Shown: piece by piece, positions 8,450 through 16,668 of the stretch
Layout: every line of letters begins with the position of its first letter
Numbering within the stretch: position 1 is the stretch's first letter
Assembly: GCF_900110345.1 (NCBI RefSeq)
Contig: NZ_FODJ01000012.1
Span: forward strand, 1 to 64,000
DNA: 64,000 nucleotides
Direction of reading: 5' to 3'
Origin: Amphibacillus marinus
GTDB taxonomy: Bacteria; Bacillota; Bacilli; Bacillales; Amphibacillaceae
Position numbers and translations under genes: made by a program
The notes under the pieces: model-generated
Seen by the model: the letters and a program-made list of their open reading frames with translations, nothing else
Database searches by the model: none
Told to the model about the DNA's origin: nothing

Positions 8450-9358
8450 TTATTGTGCTAAATCATCTTCAAACGCAGCAAATACTTCACGAACGATGTC
8501 GTAATCAGCAGACTCAGCTACAGCTACACCATCCCAAGTATATATCTCGTGCATAATTTCAAGCATTTCTTCATTTTCATTTAAGCTCATGAATGCATCG
8601 GTAATCTGTTGTTTTAGATCATCTGACATCCCACTTCTTACAGAAATTGTATCGTTAGGAATTGCGTCAGTAACACCTAGAACACGAAGGTCATCCATAA
8701 CAGTTGGAAAATCACTTTCAATTGTTACCCGAGCATCTTGGAATGTAGTAACAAAATCAGCTTGACCATCAATTAGTTGCAGCATCGCATTATCATGAGA
8801 CCCTACAGTAATCCGTTGGAAGTGCTCATCTAAATCTTCCACACCCATATCCATTAATTGCTTAGCAGGGAATAGGAAACCTGATGTTGATAGATCATCT
8901 GCATATGCCCAAACTAACCCTTCAGTTGCTATTAAATCCTCAATTGATTGAAGTGGTGAATCAGCCGGAACTGTGTATTGCGCAACATAATAATCATCGC
9001 CATTACGAATTGATTTTAAGATTACTTCCACATCAGCACGATTTTCAGCTTGGACAAAGCCAAACGGATTTAAGAAACCAATGTCTACCTTTTGTGTACG
9101 CATTGCTTCTACTAGACCACTGAAATCACTCATAACCTCAGCACGCACCGGAATACCTAATTCTTCTGATAAAAACGCTTCTAAAGGCTCAGCTGTTGTA
9201 GCTATATTTGCAGCATCCTGAGATGGTACAAAGCCCATTGTAAGTTCAGTTGGCTCTTCTGTTTCTTCCGAATCTGAATCTGTTCCATTAGTTCCACAAG
9301 CAGCAAGCACGAGCATGCTTATAATTGCTAAAGTAATCACACCAAAACGTTTTAACAA
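8450..9358 (-). CDS. phnD: Phosphate/phosphonate-type substrate-binding lipoprotein PhnD
   Basis: A 302-aa lipoprotein with signal peptide and lipobox LAAC (Cys21), then an acidic linker. The PhnD-family fold is recognisable from TMGFVPSQDAANI, VDIGFLNPFGFVQA, the STSGFLFPAKQL motif that follows the hinge, and TFQDARVTIES. It starts with TTG at 9356-9358 after GAGGGGG. Transcribed first in the operon, from a promoter at 9400-9428. The ligand may be phosphate, phosphite or a phosphonate. Confidence 0.86.
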   Translation of the reverse strand: MLKRFGVITLAIISMLVLAACGTNGTDSDSEETEEPTELTMGFVPSQDAANIATTAEPLEAFLSEELGIPVRAEVMSDFSGLVEAMRTQKVDIGFLNPFGFVQAENRADVEVILKSIRNGDDYYVAQYTVPADSPLQSIEDLIATEGLVWAYADDLSTSGFLFPAKQLMDMGVEDLDEHFQRITVGSHDNAMLQLIDGQADFVTTFQDARVTIESDFPTVMDDLRVLGVTDAIPNDTISVRSGMSDDLKQQITDAFMSLNENEEMLEIMHEIYTWDGVAVAESADYDIVREVFAAFEDDLAQ

Positions 9359-9399
9359 AATAAATCCCCCTCAAAGTATCTATTAATTACTACATACTC

Positions 9400-9428
9400 A
9401 TTATTATGGACAGGCACGAACAAGTCAA
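9400..9428 (-). promoter_or_regulatory. phnD promoter with CGAAC half-sites
   Basis: Minus strand: TTGACT (-35, 9423-9428), 17 nt, then AATAAT (-10). Plus-strand CACGAAC (9415-9421) lies in the spacer and ACCGAAC (9437-9443) lies 22 bp away, upstream of the -35, in the same orientation. The arrangement suggests operator half-sites. Confidence 0.6.
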
Positions 9429-9556
9429 TACTATTTACCGAACTTTTACGTTGAAAAACTAATTTTTTTGGATATATTCTTTAACAATGTTAGCTTTTTG
9501 GGTTAATAATCATAGATAATTTACTATTTACCCCAATTTAACGACTTGACATCAGC

Positions 9557-9606
9557 CAAAACACGAACTTTCGGACACCGTAACTTTTTAGGTCGTTCGT
9601 GTTTTG
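9557..9606. repeat. Perfect 12-bp inverted repeat upstream of phnD
   Basis: CAAAACACGAAC (9557-9568) and GTTCGTGTTTTG (9595-9606) are exact inverse copies 26 nt apart, with TCAGC/GCTGA extending the pairing outside a bulge. The core CACGAAC recurs at the phnD promoter. The half-sites resemble PurR boxes (CCGAAC flanked by A/T), though spacing differs from the classic arrangement. The rest of the 376-nt gap 9359-9734 holds no convincing gene. Confidence 0.6.
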
Positions 9607-9734
9607 TATTTGCTGAAAATATAAGGGATTTTACAGTGCCTTTACATTCATTAGCTACAGGACTTTATCTACTTATCTTCATACTAACTAAATTGCACAG
9701 AAGTAAGGAAGATAATAAATTTACCTCCTTAGCC

Positions 9735-11024
9735 TTAATATAGCTTTAGACGTACTGCTTCTTCTAACCAATGGGGATATGCAGCTAAGTTAAGTTTTAC
9801 AATTGGTTCATTGGTCTCTACGTCCCATGCCATTCTGTTTTGCTGGTCTCCTTGTATAAAAGAAAACCCGGTAACATTAAGCTCATCCCCTTCTGGCGAG
9901 GTGAGTTCATAGCCTAAAAATTCATCAAAACCTTGTTCTTTATCATAGATAATTGATAGCTCTTTGCCATTATAGGTAACCAGTGAGTATTTCCCATAAG
10001 GATCATGTAAGATTTTCTCATCATCCAAATCAATCAATAAATAATCAGCATCCTTAGGTACTGCTTGAATTTTACTAAAGAAAAGCGTTAATGACTCAGG
10101 TGCTTCAAAATAATTACTTTGCAGGTAGACCTTCATGCCACCATCCTCAAGATCACCAAACCCTACCATACCAGTCATAAGCTTTGTCCAACTGTCCCCC
10201 TCTTCATCAATTAATGCAAGATCATCAATACTTAAGACTCGCATCGTATTATTGGGATCAGCAGAGATTTCAACTTCCGCTTTTAACGGAAAGATAGTAA
10301 CTCCATGAATATAGAAAGTCTGACCAGCTACATTCAGTGTTTCGTTTAAATCGTAGTACTGTTCACCACCCATAACTTGTACCGTTATTGGTATAATGGC
10401 TCGTTCGGTAATTATCTTTCCGTTTAGCTGCCCGATAAATTCAACTTCTATTTCAAGTCGTTCAGCTTCAAACGGGTCAACAGTAGATACTGCTATCGTA
10501 TCAAATATGACTGCATTTTCCTCCTCTCGCTGACCAAAACTAACAGCATATGAATAATCTTCAACGGCAACGCCATTCGCTGTAACATCCTCAATATCAA
10601 ACGAGAGTCCATCCATCCCCGCTTCACCCTCTAATGTATAAAACAGTACAAGATCACGTGAATCGCGAATAGCCCCTTCAATTGTAAAGATGAATGGCCC
10701 AACCTCAGTTACTTGCCCAATTGGCTGGTAGTAATTATGCTCAACTGCCGCTAGTTTCCCACGATCAAATTGAAAAAAATCAACAAATTGCTCCATTCCT
10801 GGAACTCGGCCGAGTTGATTAGCAAACGTTGGTGAGACATTAATTAATACTGTTAAACCAAGCCAAAAAGACATAAAAGCTACCAAGCTTAGTTGCTGAC
10901 GTTTGCGCTTTCTTATTGCAACCTTCGCTTTTGCCATACCCGAGGCAATAGCATTTTCTATTTCCACTACCGGATTATCCTCTTGATTGTAATGCGTTGA
11001 CCAATTATTAAGCTGGTTAGGCAT
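9735..11024 (-). CDS. DUF4179-like membrane anti-sigma factor
   Basis: A 429-aa protein with a cytosolic N-terminal region, one membrane span (about residues 45-62 from the chosen start) and a large extracytoplasmic beta-rich part with DUF4179-like features. It overlaps the ECF sigma gene by 8 nt, which marks it as the cognate anti-sigma factor. The ATG at 11022-11024 has AAGGGGG at good spacing and is preferred over the upstream in-frame ATG at 11043-11045. Presumably it holds the sigma factor at the membrane until an envelope signal arrives; that is family knowledge. Confidence 0.75.
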   Translation of the reverse strand: MPNQLNNWSTHYNQEDNPVVEIENAIASGMAKAKVAIRKRKRQQLSLVAFMSFWLGLTVLINVSPTFANQLGRVPGMEQFVDFFQFDRGKLAAVEHNYYQPIGQVTEVGPFIFTIEGAIRDSRDLVLFYTLEGEAGMDGLSFDIEDVTANGVAVEDYSYAVSFGQREEENAVIFDTIAVSTVDPFEAERLEIEVEFIGQLNGKIITERAIIPITVQVMGGEQYYDLNETLNVAGQTFYIHGVTIFPLKAEVEISADPNNTMRVLSIDDLALIDEEGDSWTKLMTGMVGFGDLEDGGMKVYLQSNYFEAPESLTLFFSKIQAVPKDADYLLIDLDDEKILHDPYGKYSLVTYNGKELSIIYDKEQGFDEFLGYELTSPEGDELNVTGFSFIQGDQQNRMAWDVETNEPIVKLNLAAYPHWLEEAVRLKLY

Positions 11025-11538
11025 GTTCCCATCCCCCTTCTTCATCGCCTAGCTGTTGCTTTAATTGCGCTAAAGCACGATACAGGATTGTTTTAATGGT
11101 TCCCTCTGGTTTGTTCAGCTGTTCTGCTAGCTCCTTAAAGGTATAGCCATGAAAATACTTTAAATAGATGAGTTCCTGCTCTTTTTTTGCCAATGTCAGA
11201 ATAGCTTGCTCTAAATAAAGATAGTTTACTTGATCGTAATGACCAGCGTCTGCGTCGATTAGACTGGGAAAAAGCTGTTTGTTCTTCTTAATCATGTCCT
11301 GACAATAATTAATCATGATTCGAATCAGCCAGGTTTTTGCATAGCTTAACTCCCTTAGTTGCTTTCTTTTCTTATAGGCACGAAAAGTCACTTCTTGAAT
11401 GGCTTCAATTGCGTCATTTTTATTTTTTAGAAACGCTAGCGCTGTTCGATATAAATCAGTCTGATACTTTGTTATCATAGCTGTAAATGCCAAATCATCT
11501 TTACGAAAATCGGTTGTTCTCTCTGTGTGCTCTGCCAA
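11017..11538 (-). CDS. ECF-family RNA polymerase sigma factor
   Basis: A 173-aa sigma-70-family factor of the extracytoplasmic-function group. Region 2 is seen around ALAFLKNKNDAIEAIQEVTFRAY and SYAKTWLIRIMINYC, and region 4 around LIYLKYFHGYTFKELAEQLNKPEGTIKTILYRAL. The start is TTG at 11536-11538, eight nt after GGAGGTG. It overlaps the anti-sigma gene. Upstream at about 11560-11600 a GAAAAC-like -35 could allow autoregulation, but the -10 is unclear. Confidence 0.85.
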   Translation of the reverse strand: MAEHTERTTDFRKDDLAFTAMITKYQTDLYRTALAFLKNKNDAIEAIQEVTFRAYKKRKQLRELSYAKTWLIRIMINYCQDMIKKNKQLFPSLIDADAGHYDQVNYLYLEQAILTLAKKEQELIYLKYFHGYTFKELAEQLNKPEGTIKTILYRALAQLKQQLGDEEGGWEHA

Positions 11539-11617
11539 GCGAACACCACCTCCATTTTCTCTCTATATATTAGACTATTAAATGCCTGTTTAGCTTTCGT
11601 TTTCTTAAAAAATATTA

Positions 11618-11663
11618 AAAAAACATCACCCACTAAAGTGCTAATTGCCTCTAGAAGGTGATG
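11618..11663 (-). terminator. Terminator of the amidohydrolase-Opp operon
   Basis: Minus strand: CATCACC ... GGTGATG closing a 26-nt loop, followed by seven T. It ends the long leftward operon starting at 22665. Confidence 0.75.
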
Positions 11664-11672
11664 CTCCGGGTA

Positions 11673-12854
11673 TTACTTATATCGTTTTCCTTTTTTATAA
11701 ACCTGCTTCTCCTTCATAAGTACTTCAATATTATCGAGCGGATTTTCTGCTAATACCAAGAAATCGGCATAGCTGCCGACGATCAGCTTCCCAAAATCTT
11801 GTTCAATCCCCATCAGCTCCGCTCCATAGATCGTCGCAGCTTTGAGCGCTTCGCTGGTCGACATACCACAATCAACTAGCAGCTTGAGTTCAAATGGCGT
11901 GTGCTTAAAAAAATTAAAAGGTGTGCCAGCATCTGTACCAAGCACAATTTTTACGCCAGCTGTAATTGCCTTCGCTAGACTATGCCGATGAACATCAAGC
12001 ATCGCCTTTGATTTCTCCACCATATAGCTTGGGATTTGATGCTGCTCCCCCTCCTTGACGATAAAGTAAGGGGCTGCTAACGTCGGGCAAAGATAAGTAC
12101 CATTCTCTAAAAATAGCTCGATCGCTTCATCATCAAGATAGACTCCGTGTTCAATTGAATCGACGCCTGCCTGAATGGCTAACTTAACACCAGATAAGCC
12201 TTGGGCATGAGCAGCTGTATGTATCCCTTTATGCCTCGCTTCGGTTACGGCAGCTTGCATTTCTGCGAAGGAAAGCTGAAGATCATGCGGTGTTTCACCC
12301 TTAGTCATAACACCGCCAGTAGCCATTAGTTTAATACAACCAACCCCTTTTTTAAGCAACTGTCGGGTATGCTTGATCACCTCAGCTACTCCGTCGCTTT
12401 CAATCCCTAGTTGATAACCATGACCACCTGTCATCACAATGGGTGTACCGGATACGACAGCATCAGGAGCGGTAAGTTCGCCACGATCAATTAGCTTCTT
12501 AATTTCGATATCAATATCATATGGTGCCCCTAAGTCTCGAAAGAAAGTCACACCAGCAGTTAAGAGCTCAGCCAAATTATCCAGAGCAATTTTCGTTAAA
12601 TGTGGAATGGATACCTGCTTTTCCAGCAATAATGGATCATTTGGATTTAGCGTTATGTGGGTATGACAATTAATAAGTCCCGGCATCACATAGCCATTAT
12701 ACATATTGACCTTGTCTGCTCTGTCAGGCAAGCTGCCACCCACACCTCGCTCGACAATCCGACCATTAATAACGACAAACCAAGCCCGTTCTTGAAACAC
12801 TTCAAATGTATCATTTAGCTGGCGCATATTATAATAGAGTGTTGCTTCTGACAT
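11673..12854 (-). CDS. Amidohydrolase-superfamily metal enzyme (imidazolonepropionase/prolidase-like)
   Basis: A 393-aa TIM-barrel amidohydrolase. Metal-site motifs are in order: GLINCHTHITL (HxH), the bridging Lys in GCIKLMATGG, HTAAHAQG, SIEHG and VLGTDAGTP. This pattern is that of the Xaa-Pro dipeptidase/Sgx-type group, which cleave dipeptides or N-acyl amino acids. Last gene of the operon with a peptide importer and two M20 hydrolases, so an intracellular dipeptide or acyl-amino-acid substrate is a fair inference. The product lacks a signal peptide. Confidence 0.8.
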   Translation of the reverse strand: MSEATLYYNMRQLNDTFEVFQERAWFVVINGRIVERGVGGSLPDRADKVNMYNGYVMPGLINCHTHITLNPNDPLLLEKQVSIPHLTKIALDNLAELLTAGVTFFRDLGAPYDIDIEIKKLIDRGELTAPDAVVSGTPIVMTGGHGYQLGIESDGVAEVIKHTRQLLKKGVGCIKLMATGGVMTKGETPHDLQLSFAEMQAAVTEARHKGIHTAAHAQGLSGVKLAIQAGVDSIEHGVYLDDEAIELFLENGTYLCPTLAAPYFIVKEGEQHQIPSYMVEKSKAMLDVHRHSLAKAITAGVKIVLGTDAGTPFNFFKHTPFELKLLVDCGMSTSEALKAATIYGAELMGIEQDFGKLIVGSYADFLVLAENPLDNIEVLMKEKQVYKKGKRYK

Positions 12855-12874
12855 CTTGGACTCACCCTCTCTTG

Positions 12875-14503
12875 CTATTCATCTTGTGGATAAATTAGGG
12901 CATCCTTCCCTGTTGCACCTGTACTAACCCGTACGACATCCTGAATAGCGGAAATAAACACTTTGCCATCACCAATATGACCGGTATAAAGCGCACGTTG
13001 AATGGCTTGTAGCATGCGTTTAGTTGAAATCGTACTGACGATCGTTTCCACTTTTATTTTAGGCAAGAAGTGCGATTCAACTTCAATCCCTCGATAAAAG
13101 GAGTTATGTCCCTTCTGCACCCCAAACCCTGTCACGTTTGCTACATTCAGACCTGATACACCAATTGCATTTAGCTCCTGAGTGAGCCGCTCTAAGCGAT
13201 CAGGATTTGTTAAGATTTCAAAGCGTCTAATTACTGCTAACTGCGGGAGAGCGGCTATATCAGCTAGCTCATCTACATTTAGTTCAAGCTGGTCAGGTAT
13301 CGAAGGAGATGACGCCATGCCTTTAAGCGCCTCTTTCTTAGGAACTTTACCGACACTCATCGACGAGAAGCTACCATAACGATTCGGTAACCGATAAATG
13401 CTACTATCCAAACCAAAGGACTCAGCTTCCTCAGAGACGCGCAATCCTAAGGTAATATCGACAACTTTGAGCACTAGTAATGTGACCACTCCCGCCATGG
13501 CAGCGATCATCAAACTGGCTAGTAGCTGATTAAAAAATTGTGCATAGGTGGCCGGTAATCCTCCCCGGGGAAACAACACTACCATACTTAAAGCCAAGAA
13601 ACCGCCCACTCCATGTACAGTAGCAAAACCGAGTGGATCATCAACCTTCAATTTCTTATCAACCCAACTTATCAGATAAACAATCACCGCACCACCGATT
13701 AAACCACTGAGCACTGCACCTAATGAAGAAAGTTCAGCGCCAGCACTAGTAGCAATAACAATTCCAATCAATAAACCATTGTATAGAAGTGATATGTCCA
13801 AGCGTTTAAAATAAAGATAACAAAATAAAGACGCGCTGATAAAGCTAACAGCCGGAATTAAGAAGAAGCTAAACCCTAATCGATAGAATTGCTGGAGGTC
13901 AGTTGTGGGACTTACTAACAATGCGCTTAGCATCACAACTCCCCACCCCAACCAAGCAAACAAAATACCTATTGGCGCTAAAAACAACGATTGACTCGGT
14001 AGTGCCTGGACACGACTATGGTTATATTTCCCTAATCTTGGTCCGATAACCCAGGCGCTGATATAAGCGACTACCCCCATTGTTAAATGGATACGACCAA
14101 GTCCACTAGGGTCATAAAAGCCAAACTGAGTTAACCAGCCCGTCGAAACTGCCCAACGCTGCAAGAGCGGAAACAAGACCATCCCAACTAATAGACTTAA
14201 TGTTACATAGGCTAACGGTCTTGCTCGCTCATCAATTGCTGAAGTGGCAATGATCGCTGCAACAATGACTAAACCCACGCTTTCAATAAATAAAGGCGCA
14301 CCATCAATTATTGCCCTATTATTTCCCGTCATTAAGCCGAAACCGACTATTAAAAACGCTACTGTTACCACAACCATGACCAACAGCTTATGAAAGGCAG
14401 AACTCCCACTGTTTTTATCCGTTGTATATGCAATAGTTAGAAAGATGAATGCTAACAGGATGCTGAACATACCCATTATTGACAAGATGGCCAAGCGAAT
14501 CAC
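12875..14503 (-). CDS. Ammonium transporter with fused C-terminal P-II domain
   Basis: A 542-aa fusion. Residues 1-350 are a divergent Amt/Rh channel with about ten or eleven spans. The twin histidines are present: Asp131 and His139 in DPSGLGRIH correspond to AmtB Asp160/His168, and His297 in TVHGVGGF to His318. The Phe gate is not obvious. After a linker, residues 422-540 form a P-II (GlnB) domain with T-loop GFGVQKGHNSFYRG and PKIKVE. The uridylylated Tyr51 is Val, TGKIGDGK reads TGHIGDGK, and the second Arg of VRxR is Ser527, so nucleotide sensing may be altered. Embedded in an amide-hydrolysis operon. Confidence 0.85.
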   Translation of the reverse strand: MIRLAILSIMGMFSILLAFIFLTIAYTTDKNSGSSAFHKLLVMVVVTVAFLIVGFGLMTGNNRAIIDGAPLFIESVGLVIVAAIIATSAIDERARPLAYVTLSLLVGMVLFPLLQRWAVSTGWLTQFGFYDPSGLGRIHLTMGVVAYISAWVIGPRLGKYNHSRVQALPSQSLFLAPIGILFAWLGWGVVMLSALLVSPTTDLQQFYRLGFSFFLIPAVSFISASLFCYLYFKRLDISLLYNGLLIGIVIATSAGAELSSLGAVLSGLIGGAVIVYLISWVDKKLKVDDPLGFATVHGVGGFLALSMVVLFPRGGLPATYAQFFNQLLASLMIAAMAGVVTLLVLKVVDITLGLRVSEEAESFGLDSSIYRLPNRYGSFSSMSVGKVPKKEALKGMASSPSIPDQLELNVDELADIAALPQLAVIRRFEILTNPDRLERLTQELNAIGVSGLNVANVTGFGVQKGHNSFYRGIEVESHFLPKIKVETIVSTISTKRMLQAIQRALYTGHIGDGKVFISAIQDVVRVSTGATGKDALIYPQDE

Positions 14504-14527
14504 TCCTCTCTAAAAATACTTATGGCT

Positions 14528-15490
14528 TTAGATCATTATCTCCTGCTTTAAACGCTCCGCCTTCTCCTTGTATCCAACAACTTCATCTTTATGACAATAA
14601 ACAAAATGCTTATCGGTAATTTCAAATAAACCAACGGCAGGATCATCTTGCTCATAGGTGAATTTTGACTCATCATAGGTTGTCCGCTGGCGATTACGCT
14701 CAGATTCAGGGTCAGGCTCGGGAATAGCAGAGAGCAGTGATGCCGTGTAGGGATGGAGCGGAACATGATAAATGTCATCCGAGGTGGCAAGCTCTAGTAT
14801 TTTCCCTCGGTTCATAACTGCAATCCGATCACTAATATATTTCACCATCGAAAGGTCATGCGCAATAAACAGGTATGTCAGGTTTGCCTCTTGCTTAAGC
14901 TGGCGCATAAGATTAACAATCTGTGCCTGAATGGATACATCAAGAGCAGAGATTGCTTCATCAGCAATAATAAATTTTGGTTGCAAAGCCAAAGCACGCG
15001 CAATACCAATTCGTTGACATTGCCCGCCAGAAAATTCTTTCGGGTAACGATTGGCAAAGCTTTGACTCAGGCCCACTTGTTCTAACAGGCTATAGACGAC
15101 CTGATCGCGTTCTTTTCGACTAGAAACGAGCCTATGAACCTCCAACGGACCTCCAATAATATCCTTTACCGTCATTTTGGGATTTAACGATGCATAAGGA
15201 TCTTGAAAAATCATTTGGATGTTCTTCCTGAATGCTAACAAATCGTGGCGGCTTCGTTTATTCTGAATCGATTCACCAAGGAAAATAACTTGACCATCTG
15301 TCATGCTCTCCAGTTTCATAAGTAGCTTACCCGTGGTCGATTTTCCACTACCTGATTCACCTACCAAGCCGAACGTCTCACCTTCGTAAATATCAAAACT
15401 AATATTATCGACAGCGCGAACTTCATTTGCTTTTCCAGTATTATAGGTCTTTTTTAGATTTTTAATTTGCATAATTGGATTTTTATTCAT
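14528..15490 (-). CDS. oppF: Peptide ABC transporter ATPase, OppF/DppF type
   Basis: A 320-aa ABC ATPase with Walker A GESGSGKST, QMIFQDPYASLNPKM, signature FSGGQCQRIGIARAL and Walker B FIIADEAISALD (Ala where Pro is usual). The C-terminal oligopeptide-transporter tail is short and lacks the cysteine cluster of many members. The ATG at 15488-15490 follows AAAGGAG and overlaps oppD by 8 nt, so it is preferred over the longer frame. Partner of the OppD-type ATPase encoded just upstream. Confidence 0.85.
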   Translation of the reverse strand: MNKNPIMQIKNLKKTYNTGKANEVRAVDNISFDIYEGETFGLVGESGSGKSTTGKLLMKLESMTDGQVIFLGESIQNKRSRHDLLAFRKNIQMIFQDPYASLNPKMTVKDIIGGPLEVHRLVSSRKERDQVVYSLLEQVGLSQSFANRYPKEFSGGQCQRIGIARALALQPKFIIADEAISALDVSIQAQIVNLMRQLKQEANLTYLFIAHDLSMVKYISDRIAVMNRGKILELATSDDIYHVPLHPYTASLLSAIPEPDPESERNRQRTTYDESKFTYEQDDPAVGLFEITDKHFVYCHKDEVVGYKEKAERLKQEIMI

Positions 15491-16550
15491 CGCTGTCCGC
15501 TCCTTTTGCAGCCAAAATGCTAACAAACTGCTCATTTCGGCGTTTAATTTCTTCTGGCACTTCTATACTAGGAGCATCTGGATGTAGTAACCACGTCGCA
15601 GCATAGTGCGTTTCACTAACTTTAAACATTGGCGGTTCCTCTTGAAAGTCAATTTCTAAAGCATACATGTTTCGAGATGAGAACGGATCACCTGTCGGTA
15701 CATTTAATAAATTTGGTGGGGAACCAGGTATGGTATACAAATCATCATTATCCATTTTCATTGTTGGCATGGATGCCAGCAACCCCCAAGTATAAGGATG
15801 CTTTGGATTATAAAAAATTTCATCGACCGTACCAATTTCAACAATTTTGCCCGCATACATAACCGCCACACGATCGGCAATATTCGCTACTACGCCTAAA
15901 TCGTGGGTAATGAAAATGGTAGACGTCGCAAATTCCGCTTGTAGCTCCTTTAATAAATCAATAATCTGCGCCTGAATCGTTACATCAAGAGCAGTTGTCG
16001 GTTCATCAGCAATGAGGATCTTAGGATGACATGCCAGAGCGATCGCAATCATAACCCGCTGCCTCATCCCACCTGAAAACTGGTGGGGATATTGGTGAAA
16101 CCGTTGCTCGGCCGCCACTATTCCCACTTTTCTCATCAGTGCGATTGCCTCTACCTTCGCCGCCTGCTTAGTCATGCCACGGTGTTCGATTAGCGGTTCA
16201 GCAATCTGTCTGCCCACCGTTAAGGTTGGATTTAGTGAGGTCATTGGATCTTGGAAGATCATCGCAATGTCTTTCCCTCTTATTTTCTTCATTTCCTTAC
16301 TCGATTTCTTTAATAAATCGTGATCATGGTACCAGATTTCACCTTTCGAAATGGTTGTATGACGTTGCGGCAAGAGTTGCGTAATCGCCTTTGTAGACAC
16401 ACTTTTCCCCGATCCAGATTCACCAACTAAAGCCAGTGTCTCACCCTCTTTCAAGTCAAAAGTAACGCCTCGAACTGCATTTACCTCGCCCTCAAAGGTG
16501 TTAAACGAAATGGTTAAGTCCTTAACCGAAAGAATACTGTTTATCGCCAT
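15483..16550 (-). CDS. oppD: Peptide ABC transporter ATPase, OppD/DppD type
   Basis: A 355-aa ABC ATPase: Walker A GESGSGKSV, IAMIFQDPMTSLNPTL, signature FSGGMRQRVMIAIAL, Walker B LIADEPTTALD and ITHDLG. The C-terminal region continues with GSPPNLLNVPTGDPF. It energises import with the OppF-type subunit. ATG follows GGGAGGGG. Separated from the binding-protein gene by a 118-nt gap with a stem-loop. Confidence 0.88.
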   Translation of the reverse strand: MAINSILSVKDLTISFNTFEGEVNAVRGVTFDLKEGETLALVGESGSGKSVSTKAITQLLPQRHTTISKGEIWYHDHDLLKKSSKEMKKIRGKDIAMIFQDPMTSLNPTLTVGRQIAEPLIEHRGMTKQAAKVEAIALMRKVGIVAAEQRFHQYPHQFSGGMRQRVMIAIALACHPKILIADEPTTALDVTIQAQIIDLLKELQAEFATSTIFITHDLGVVANIADRVAVMYAGKIVEIGTVDEIFYNPKHPYTWGLLASMPTMKMDNDDLYTIPGSPPNLLNVPTGDPFSSRNMYALEIDFQEEPPMFKVSETHYAATWLLHPDAPSIEVPEEIKRRNEQFVSILAAKGADSDE

Positions 16551-16612
16551 ACCGAAACCCCTCCCTCAATATTCACATGTAAACTAGCCCTAATTTCTCA
16601 TGTAAGCAGATA

Positions 16613-16643
16613 GCGTTCGGAGTCTGTACTAGATTCCGAACGC
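16613..16643 (-). other. Stem-loop between oppA and oppD
   Basis: A perfect 9-bp stem GCGTTCGGA/TCCGAACGC with a 13-nt loop and no T-run in the direction of transcription. Most likely an mRNA-stabilising or partial attenuating hairpin behind the binding-protein gene. Confidence 0.55.
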
Positions 16644-16668
16644 GCACAGCTATTCCACGCTTAATCTA

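Noticed and set aside
9421-9560. Pho box ahead of phnD
   Set aside because: Just one TTAACA was found, with no direct repeat at 11-bp spacing.
9546-9743. 65-codon plus-strand open frame over the phn inverted repeat
   Set aside because: No ribosome binding site or coding character; overlaps the regulatory inverted repeat and the end of the opposite gene.
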